A stretch of DNA of 64,000 nt from Rheinheimera pleomorphica. GTDB taxonomy: Bacteria; Pseudomonadota; Gammaproteobacteria; Enterobacterales; Alteromonadaceae. Position numbers and translations under genes: made by a program. This document shows, piece by piece, positions 57,329-64,000 of this stretch. Every line of letters starts with the position of its first letter. The stretch's first letter is position 1. Under the pieces are notes generated by a model, which saw only the letters and a list, made by a program, of their open reading frames with translations, was not told the DNA's origin and searched no databases. The DNA lies in assembly GCF_011634895.1 (NCBI RefSeq), contig NZ_SIRR01000007.1:186001-250000 (forward strand), read 5' to 3'.

Positions 57329-60300
57329 ATGAGACATACTCACAAAGTCCTGCCTCGTGTAAGTGTTGTTGCAACTTTAGTTGCTTCTGCACTCACCTTC
57401 GGTGTCAATGCACATTCTTTTACTGCGGTGCCCATGGATGTAGGTCCTGGCCTGGCCAAGCAGTATGACAAACATAACAAGTATAAAACCTTAGCGAAAA
57501 AGCAGTTTCCTGCCTATTACATCGTACAGTTGGAAGATGCGCCAGTATCCACCTACGCGGGGGGTGTAAAAGGCTATGCCCCGACAGTGCGCAGTGCCTA
57601 TGGTAAAGATAAACTAGAGTTGCAAAGTGTGCAGGCCCAAGCTTATCAGCAGTACTTAACTTCTCATCAGCAGGCTGTTGTATCGACACTGCAAGCCAAG
57701 ATCCCACAGTTACAAGTAGAGCGAAAGCTGCAATTGGCGATGAATGGGTTAATAGTGTCAGCGCCGGACAACCAGGATATTAAAGCTCAATTAGAGGCCA
57801 CCCCTGGCGTTAAAAAAGTGTTTGAACATGAAATGTTCTACACGCAAATGGATAGCTCCAACACGCTGATTAACTCGCCAGCAGTATGGGCGAAGCTGGG
57901 CGGTCAGGATAAAGCCGGGGAAGGCGTTAAGGTTGCTATCATTGATGGAGGTATTCGCCCTGAGCACCCTATGTTTGCGAGTAATGGTCATGTTCGCCCG
58001 GAAGGTTTGCCAAATGACGATTATTGCGCCACGGTAGATACCAGTTTTTGTAATGATAAGTTAGTGCTGGCGCGCTATTACACCCCGACTTTCGAAGTTA
58101 ACGTAAATGAATATATCAGCCCACGTGATATGGGTGGCCACGGTACTCATGTTGCGGGCACAGCGGTAGGTAACCCGGTATCAGGAGTGTATGAGAACGT
58201 AGAGCTTGATGTGTCTGGTGTTGCGCCTGGTGCTACCTTAATGGTGTATAAGGCCTTGTTTCAAAATCCGGAAGGCCGTGGGTCGGGCTCCAATGTGATG
58301 TTGGTTGCTGCTTTAGAAGATGCCATTGCTGACGGTGCGGACGTGATCAACAACTCCTGGGGCGGTGGTGCCGGTGGCAACCCTGCCAACAGCGTATACA
58401 CCCCTATTTTTGAAGCAGCAGAAGCTGCTGGTGTAGTTATTGTAACCGCAGCGGGCAATGATGGCTCAGGCGCGATGACCATTGGTTGCCCAGGCTGCGC
58501 AGAGCCGGGAATAACGGTAGCCTCGACACAAACTGGCCGTACTTTCGGTCACCTGGTTGAAGCTTCAGGTATTACCGATATTAAAGCGCTGCCAGGTGCA
58601 GGCGAGTTTTCAATCACGGCCGATATCGAGAAGCCGTTAGTACCCAGTGCAGAGCTGGATGCTGACAATATTGAAGGTTGTAATGCCTTTGCCGCCGATT
58701 CGTTAACCGACAAGATTGTGCTGCTGCCGCGCGGAAGCTGCGCCTTTACTGAAAAGGCCGCTAATGCACAAGCTGCCGGTGCGGCAGGCATGATTTTGTA
58801 TAACAACCAGCCTGGTGTTATCAGTATGTCTATGCCGGGTGTTACTTTGCCGAGCGTATCTATTTTGCAGGAAGATGGCGAGGCAATTTTAGCTGCCTGG
58901 CAAGTTGGTGACAATGCAACCATCTCCAAAGCGCAAAAGTTGTTCGATGCCGCAGCGGTAGATGCGATGTCTGATTTTAGCTCTCGTGGCCCCAATGGTG
59001 ATTCAAGCTTCCTGAAGCCGGATATTGCAGCACCGGGTTCGGACATTTTGTCGGCAGCTGTAGCGTCGGATCAAACCTTTGCCATTAATTCCGGCACATC
59101 AATGGCCAGTCCACATGTTGCTGGCGCCGCTGCGCTGTTATTACAACAACGGCCTGAGCTGGACGCGTTCCAGGTAAAATCGGTACTGATGACATCCAGC
59201 AACCCTGCGGTAAAACTGGAAGATTTAGCAACAGAGGCCACGCCGTTTGACCGCGGTGCCGGACGTTTAGATATCGCAGCTGCTGCAAATACTGCCATCG
59301 CTTTTGATAAGGCGTCGCTGGTTTCCAATGGTTGTGCGCTAAGCTGCAGTTTTGACCGCGTTGTCACCAACCTGTTAGCGGAAGACGGCAGCTGGCAGGG
59401 ACACGTAGAGTTTGCTAACGACGCTATCAGTGCTGAACTGTCAGTTGAAGAGCTGACGCTGGAGGCAAATGGTACGGCCAGCTTTAGTTTGAACGTGAAT
59501 ACCTCTTATGCTGATGCTGGCTGGCAATTTGGTCAGGTGGTTTGGACGGATACCTCTGGCAAATATGCGACAGCGCACTTACCTGTGGCAGTGATGGCAA
59601 AACGTTCGGATGATTCACAATTGGCATCTACCATGCTGATGTCTGACGCCATTAGTGCCGGAGAGCCTTTTACAATGCGTTCAGCCGGCGGTCATCTGGG
59701 TGAGGCAGAGATAGTCGATTTTACCGTGCGTATTCCGCAAGGCGCCGTGTTAAACACCGAATCAGTGGCTATTAACGAAACCCGGGCTACTCGGCATGGC
59801 TTTAGCATCGATCCCAATGGTCGTAGCATGAGCTGGGCGGGTGAAATGACAGGTATTGAGGCCAGCGCCAGTTTGACGGTGGCAGCGTTCCCATGGGCGG
59901 GATTAAGCCTGGTGGACCTGGCCATGGACGATTACTCATTACCTTGCGATGAAGGTTGTGACGAAGATTCCTTCACTTATCCGATTGGTAACTATGGCGG
60001 TTTCATCTGGAATGGCCAGCAAGTAAATTCCATCACTATTTCGGATAACGGTTTTCTTACCGCTGCAGTGCAGTCGACCAATGGTTCCTGGTCTAATCAG
60101 GAGTTGCCAAATGCCGCTACACCAAATGCGGTTATAGCACCACTTTGGGCGGACTATGCCATTGGCGGCGCTGATGGTGGGCGTATTCTGTTTAATATCG
60201 TCAATGATGGTGCAGATGACTGGTTTGTTTGGGAGTGGAATGATATTCAGGAATATGACTCCTCAACCGGTGACCGCTACACTTTTGCTGTCTGGATTAA

Positions 60301-61276
60301 ACTAGGCACCGATGAAGTGTATCTGAACTATATCGACGTACCTTCAACCATCGTACAGTCAACAGTAGGTATTGAAGATATCAGCGGCACCTTAGGCGCC
60401 ACACGCTACTTCGATGGTCAGGGTACAGCACCGGTAGCCGGTCAGGCGCTGCAGGCATTGTTAACCCCTGCTCAGCCGGCATCGGTCACCCTGGACTATG
60501 AGCTGGTTGCTCCCTTTGGTCAGGCAGAAGCAGTAGACGCTACCGTCGTACGCGGTGAGTCTGTTGAGATTGACGTATCAGAGCGGTTTGCCAAGCAAAC
60601 CAATATGTTATCTCATGTGACAACCCGAACCTCTGCGCAAACCTATCAGGCCACTCAGCCGCTTACGGTAAGTGCAGTGGGGGAAGTCTTTACGGCAAAA
60701 GTTGTGAAGCAGCCTTTGCATGGTACTGTTACGCTGGCACCGGTAACGGACGCAGACGGTAACGAAACGGCATCACTGTTAAAGCTGGTTTATACGCCAG
60801 GAGCTGTTGCAGAAAATGCCGAGCCTTTTACGTCTGATACTTTCAGTTATTTGGTAGAAGATGAAGCTGGCGGGACGTCTTCCGAGGCAACCGTGGTTAT
60901 TGCAGTAGAGGAGCCAAATACGGCACCGGCAGCGGCCGCTTCTGGTACACCAGCTAAAGCGAGTGCAGTGGCAACGGTCACCTTAAGTGCCACTGGTAGC
61001 CAGGATGCAGATGGTGATACGTTAAGTTATAGCTGGAAACAAACCGCTGGTCCTTCTGTTTCCTTGCGCAATGCCACTTCTGCTACCGCCAGCTTTGTTG
61101 CACCGCGGCTGGCAAGACAAGAAGTGCTGACATTTGAAGTTACGGTAAGCGATGGTAAGTTGACGGATAGCGCCACAACTTCAGTAACCGTAATGAAAGA
61201 AAGTAGTGGCGGCAGTTTAGGCTGGTTCAGCTTGCTGGCGTTACCTTTACTGTTGTTACGCCGCAGACGTGCATAA
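57329..61276 (+). CDS. Secreted subtilisin-family (S8) serine protease with PA domain and GlyGly-CTERM
   Basis: 1315 residues. Signal peptide (VATLVASALTFGVNA), then an inhibitor-I9-like propeptide (about 60-175: YYIVQLEDAPVSTY, VKKVFEHE). The catalytic triad is D206 (VAIIDGG), H271 (GGHGTHVAGT) and S591 (NSGTSMASPHVAGA), with the oxyanion Asn341/342 in VINNSWGGG. A PA domain is inserted between the His and Ser (about 445-535: LPRGSCAFTEKA, AAGAAGMILYNN). Downstream are beta-rich domains and an Ig/PKD-like domain (SQDADGDTLSYSW). The C terminus SSGGSLGWFSLLALPLLLLR plus RRRA is a GlyGly-CTERM sorting signal: Gly-rich motif, membrane helix, Arg cluster. This implies type II secretion and rhombosortase processing. 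Confidence 0.95.
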   Translation: MRHTHKVLPRVSVVATLVASALTFGVNAHSFTAVPMDVGPGLAKQYDKHNKYKTLAKKQFPAYYIVQLEDAPVSTYAGGVKGYAPTVRSAYGKDKLELQSVQAQAYQQYLTSHQQAVVSTLQAKIPQLQVERKLQLAMNGLIVSAPDNQDIKAQLEATPGVKKVFEHEMFYTQMDSSNTLINSPAVWAKLGGQDKAGEGVKVAIIDGGIRPEHPMFASNGHVRPEGLPNDDYCATVDTSFCNDKLVLARYYTPTFEVNVNEYISPRDMGGHGTHVAGTAVGNPVSGVYENVELDVSGVAPGATLMVYKALFQNPEGRGSGSNVMLVAALEDAIADGADVINNSWGGGAGGNPANSVYTPIFEAAEAAGVVIVTAAGNDGSGAMTIGCPGCAEPGITVASTQTGRTFGHLVEASGITDIKALPGAGEFSITADIEKPLVPSAELDADNIEGCNAFAADSLTDKIVLLPRGSCAFTEKAANAQAAGAAGMILYNNQPGVISMSMPGVTLPSVSILQEDGEAILAAWQVGDNATISKAQKLFDAAAVDAMSDFSSRGPNGDSSFLKPDIAAPGSDILSAAVASDQTFAINSGTSMASPHVAGAAALLLQQRPELDAFQVKSVLMTSSNPAVKLEDLATEATPFDRGAGRLDIAAAANTAIAFDKASLVSNGCALSCSFDRVVTNLLAEDGSWQGHVEFANDAISAELSVEELTLEANGTASFSLNVNTSYADAGWQFGQVVWTDTSGKYATAHLPVAVMAKRSDDSQLASTMLMSDAISAGEPFTMRSAGGHLGEAEIVDFTVRIPQGAVLNTESVAINETRATRHGFSIDPNGRSMSWAGEMTGIEASASLTVAAFPWAGLSLVDLAMDDYSLPCDEGCDEDSFTYPIGNYGGFIWNGQQVNSITISDNGFLTAAVQSTNGSWSNQELPNAATPNAVIAPLWADYAIGGADGGRILFNIVNDGADDWFVWEWNDIQEYDSSTGDRYTFAVWIKLGTDEVYLNYIDVPSTIVQSTVGIEDISGTLGATRYFDGQGTAPVAGQALQALLTPAQPASVTLDYELVAPFGQAEAVDATVVRGESVEIDVSERFAKQTNMLSHVTTRTSAQTYQATQPLTVSAVGEVFTAKVVKQPLHGTVTLAPVTDADGNETASLLKLVYTPGAVAENAEPFTSDTFSYLVEDEAGGTSSEATVVIAVEEPNTAPAAAASGTPAKASAVATVTLSATGSQDADGDTLSYSWKQTAGPSVSLRNATSATASFVAPRLARQEVLTFEVTVSDGKLTDSATTSVTVMKESSGGSLGWFSLLALPLLLLRRRRA

Positions 61277-61294
61277 TTAAGGACGACACCAAGT

Positions 61295-61326
61295 AAAAAG
61301 CAGAGCCGCAGTGCTCTGCTTTTTTA
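61295..61326 (+). terminator. Rho-independent terminator of the protease gene
   Basis: Perfect stem AAAAAGCAGAGC-CGCAGT-GCTCTGCTTTTT (61295-61324) with a T run. It lies about 20 bases past the stop and close to the end of the convergent hydrolase gene (61365). Confidence 0.9.
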
Positions 61327-61364
61327 CGTTTGAAGCAAGGCAAAAGTATGCTGATATAGTGCGT

Positions 61365-62219
61365 TTATGTCAGCTTATGCAACAGTGTCAGCAGCGCTTG
61401 TTGTACGCTTTTATCCCGCCAGTACTGGTTATGCGACAGCGGGTTCCAACTGGCTGCCAGCCAGCCAAAAAAGCCGCCGCCGGCGTTTATGGTAATGTCC
61501 TTGACTAAGGCAGCATAAGGCGGTGACAAATCGGCCAGTGGCCAGCCTAACACATCATCTTTATCGTAATAGTTGTGCCAGATAAAGCCAGAGTTCGGTT
61601 TGGTAAACGGCACTATTTGCTCCATCGCATGGGCTGCGACAAAAATGGGAATATTACAACCTGTCGTCATCAGCGCGGCCAGCTGATCGCCGCGTAAAAA
61701 CGCGATATCGTCCTCTGTTAATAGTTTATCGCCGCTAATGCCGGCCTGATAGCGTTTAATATCCCGCCAGATCCCGGCCGCCGGTTTGCTACCGGCTTTA
61801 GCCTGTTGTGCATCCCATAAATAACAAGACAACACATGGCCGCCGAGCGAGTGCGCCAGCAGTACCAGCTTGCCCTTGGCACTGAGTTGCTGTTTGGCCA
61901 GATAAAGTGCGCGGGCAATTTTCAGCTGGCTGTAATGGTACAAGCTGTGGGGCTGCTCTTTACGGTGTTCCAGTGCTGCGGCATCGGCAAAGCCATACAG
62001 CATAAAACGGCGCAGCTTACTCCAGCGCAAACGTGATGCCACTGCCTGCCAGACCCGTTGCTCGTTGTATTGCAGCAGGTCCTGATAATACACGCTATGA
62101 AAAAATACCTTAGCTGCTTGTGGGCCTAACTGCTGGCGCAAGGTGCTAAACAGTGCGTCAGCGTAATCTGGTTGGGTTTCACCCATGCCATGTATACTTA
62201 GCAGTGCCACGCTGTTCAT
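61365..62219 (-). CDS. Alpha/beta hydrolase-like protein
   Basis: 284 residues starting MNSVALLSIHGMGETQPDY, where HGMG is the oxyanion-loop motif. The nucleophile elbow is LVLLAHSLGGHVLSC (GxSxG-like AHSLGG). Possible acid and His residues are in NIPIFVAAHAMEQIVPF and WHNYYDKDDVLGWP. No signal peptide. Similar cytoplasmic hydrolases of unknown substrate are common in marine gammaproteobacteria. Confidence 0.75.
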   Translation of the reverse strand: MNSVALLSIHGMGETQPDYADALFSTLRQQLGPQAAKVFFHSVYYQDLLQYNEQRVWQAVASRLRWSKLRRFMLYGFADAAALEHRKEQPHSLYHYSQLKIARALYLAKQQLSAKGKLVLLAHSLGGHVLSCYLWDAQQAKAGSKPAAGIWRDIKRYQAGISGDKLLTEDDIAFLRGDQLAALMTTGCNIPIFVAAHAMEQIVPFTKPNSGFIWHNYYDKDDVLGWPLADLSPPYAALVKDITINAGGGFFGWLAASWNPLSHNQYWRDKSVQQALLTLLHKLT

Positions 62220-62263
62220 TACTCGCTCCTGTAGTCCTTGCTTCTATGATAATAGGGTGCTGG

Positions 62264-64000
62264 TTAATTGGCCTGCTCTGGCCGTTGCAGGCTAAAGCGC
62301 AGCACGCGCTGAGTATGCTGTTGCACGTCGGTCTTAGTAAAGTGCATGGGTTGCCAGCGCTGCTGGCTAAATAACCGCGTTTGATCGCTAAAATGCACCG
62401 AGGCCGGATCATGTGCCTGGCTATAGGCATGCAACATCTTAGCGTCGGGCCCGTGCTCGGTAAATTCCAGTACCATAACGAAGCTGGAACCGGAGTTCAG
62501 CGTATAGGCTTCGCGTGGCTGGCCATCCAGCAGATGCATTAACAGCGGGGAGTCAGGCCGGGCGATGCCGGTAACATTGTTTGCCAGGTCAGAGCTGCTG
62601 CGCGATAGCTGGCCTCCCTCTGCCATATTAAATAGCCCTTCAAATGAATAACCGCCTGGCATGGCAATAGGGGCTTGCCCCTCTGCCTTGATCAGATACT
62701 GAATATCGCTCAGCTGAGTATCTGGTGCTATAGCGGCGGCTTGCAGACGCCGTGCAGCCTGGCTTAATGCCAACAATGCTCTGTCTTGCTGAGGGTCTGC
62801 TGTTATGGCCAGGCCAGCAGGGGTATTCAACGGATCTTCGGCGCTAAAGGGCTCAGCATATAGCTGTGGTATTAAGGCGGCATGATCAGCACTGCGAAAT
62901 GCGGCCAGAAACTCACGCATAACATGAGCGCCCCGGCTATTAAGGTTGTAACGGCCATCCCAGTTAGCCAGCGCCTGACACACGCCCTGTAAGTTGGTGC
63001 TTTGGCCACTGGCGGCATCAACATAGACCGGGTTAGCCTGGCAATGCTGAACCAGCTGCTGGCGCATATCACCGGAGAACAAGCTTTCGTTACGGTTAAA
63101 CACTTGTCGCAGCTCAGCGGCGCTAAAGCGCTGATCAGCCCCCATCAGCTGAGGGCTGTTAATAAGCTGGCCGTTATAGCGGCTACGGGGGCTCAGTTCG
63201 CTGCGCTCCGGCCCGTACAGCAGGCTGTAGCCTTGCAATGGCTGTGCTGGGTTTACCAGCCAGTGACTGCTGTTGGCGTTAAATACATAGTCACGACGGC
63301 TAAGTTGCGGTGCGTCCTGCAACGGCACTAAGCCGTAGTCAAGGGTTTGGCCACTGTCCTGCCATTCAAATACCGGTTCGCTACCGGGTAATAACACGGC
63401 TCCATCACCACCTAACCAAAGCGCGGCCAACGCCGGTGACTGGCTGGCCTGCTGCCAGTACGCCTCTGCTGCCGGGTGTAACCGTGGTACCTGGCTGGCA
63501 TCAATGTAATGCACATCGCCGTTGTTTTCCGTGACGAGTGTGTTAACCCAGGGAATGCCCTGATGTTGTGCCAGGGCATCAAACAGTTCGCTGCTATTGC
63601 TTGCTTTGCCAATTGCCAGCCATTGCTGCAGCATCCTGAAGTTGCCGGCGTTAGCATCGCGGTAGCTGATGGCTGACTGCGCCGTCCAGCCCAGGCCTTC
63701 AGCTAACAGGCTTAAATCCAGCATAGGACCGTAGTGGCTGCGATAAAAAGTGCGTTCTACCCTCTGCAAACTGCCATCGGGCAGGCGGACATCAACAGCA
63801 AGTTGCTGGCTGCTTAAATCGCGATGCTCATTGCCGTAGCGGTAACGCAGCGGGTTGTCTGGATCCAGTTCCAGTTGGTAGAAGGTAAACTGCTTGGACT
63901 GTGACACTGTGTGGGTCCAGCCCAGGTGCTGATTAAAGCCAATTAATACTGCCGGCAGGCCTATCAGGGTTACGCCGGTAACGTCCAGCTCGCCCGGGAT
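62264..64000 (-). CDS. Penicillin acylase family protein (partial, 5' end beyond the window)
   Basis: At least 578 residues; the frame is open to base 64000. Visible sequence starts IPGELDVTGVTLIGLPAVLI, then FNQHLGWTHTVSQSKQF, the usual segment some 40-50 residues after the N-terminal nucleophile of the beta chain. The nucleophile Ser itself (SNxW region) and the alpha chain are therefore outside. RSHYGPML, VFNANSSHW and the C-terminal GGYSFEGLFNMAEGGQ / SFVMVLEF blocks fit the family. Such proteins include acyl-homoserine lactone acylases and beta-lactam acylases; the substrate cannot be assigned. The GTG at 63907 is internal, not a start. Confidence 0.88.
   Translation of the reverse strand: MPGELDVTGVTLIGLPAVLIGFNQHLGWTHTVSQSKQFTFYQLELDPDNPLRYRYGNEHRDLSSQQLAVDVRLPDGSLQRVERTFYRSHYGPMLDLSLLAEGLGWTAQSAISYRDANAGNFRMLQQWLAIGKASNSSELFDALAQHQGIPWVNTLVTENNGDVHYIDASQVPRLHPAAEAYWQQASQSPALAALWLGGDGAVLLPGSEPVFEWQDSGQTLDYGLVPLQDAPQLSRRDYVFNANSSHWLVNPAQPLQGYSLLYGPERSELSPRSRYNGQLINSPQLMGADQRFSAAELRQVFNRNESLFSGDMRQQLVQHCQANPVYVDAASGQSTNLQGVCQALANWDGRYNLNSRGAHVMREFLAAFRSADHAALIPQLYAEPFSAEDPLNTPAGLAITADPQQDRALLALSQAARRLQAAAIAPDTQLSDIQYLIKAEGQAPIAMPGGYSFEGLFNMAEGGQLSRSSSDLANNVTGIARPDSPLLMHLLDGQPREAYTLNSGSSFVMVLEFTEHGPDAKMLHAYSQAHDPASVHFSDQTRLFSQQRWQPMHFTKTDVQQHTQRVLRFSLQRPEQAN

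Noticed and set aside
63905-63907. GTG as the start of the penicillin-acylase gene
   Set aside because: The frame continues with family-like sequence to the window edge, so the gene is truncated by the window, not by a start codon.

Overview
The window reads as a chromosomal segment of a free-living, aerobic gammaproteobacterium. The gene content and order (rho-trxA/rhlB-gppA; ubiE-ubiJ-ubiB-tatABC-tatD-hemB; plsB/lexA; nfuA/comF/bioH; tex-greB-ompR-envZ) match the Alteromonadales/Chromatiaceae group. The GlyGly-CTERM protease, the Mg-type HemB and the overall style suggest a Rheinheimera- or Arsukibacterium-like genus. The genus is an inference from gene content; no 16S gene is present.

Layout. 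1-570: 5' end of a copper-exporting P-type ATPase with a CueR-type promoter. 0.66-5.6 kb: a LysR regulator, then methionine salvage genes arranged around tandem MetJ boxes (mtnB-mtnC-mtnD leftward; a methionine/glutamine-type aminotransferase plus omega-amidase rightward). 5.6-5.8 kb: an unusual intergenic element with an outer inverted repeat and GGA-bearing hairpins. 5.8-9.1 kb: a YgjP metalloprotein, cdd-deoA nucleoside salvage and a periplasmic binding-like protein. 9.2-13.9 kb: rho and trxA leftward, rhlB-gppA rightward. 13.9-19.6 kb: an AT-richer accessory island with an RHS polymorphic toxin locus. It encodes three or four polypeptides, three with Sec signals, one of them broken by a frameshift, and ends in a GHH/HNH nuclease and a SUKH (SMI1/KNR4) immunity gene. 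19.7-28.2 kb: a long leftward run, ubiE-ubiJ-ubiB, tatABC, a small exported protein, tatD, a diguanylate cyclase and hemB, with a second GGDEF gene upstream. 28.5-35.7 kb: a DUF885 lipoprotein, small unknowns, an EVE protein, tesB, plsB and lexA with SOS boxes. 36.0-44.3 kb: a complete aa3-type cytochrome c oxidase biogenesis cluster (subunits II, I, III, Cox11, SURF1, CtaA, CtaB, SCO). 44.3-51.5 kb: a polysaccharide deacetylase, nfuA, an M14 peptidase, comF, bioH and a SprA-related pair. 51.5-57.0 kb: tex, greB, a small lipoprotein and ompR-envZ. 57.3-64 kb: a 1315-residue secreted subtilase, an alpha/beta hydrolase and the 3' part of a penicillin-acylase-family gene.

Most genes are housekeeping. 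The parts that merit attention are the RHS toxin island, the GGA-hairpin element at about 5617-5786, the MetJ-box-centred salvage cluster, a GGDEF protein with altered active-site residues, and several small uncharacterised genes lodged in conserved operons. No rRNA, tRNA, insertion sequence, integrase or CRISPR array was seen.
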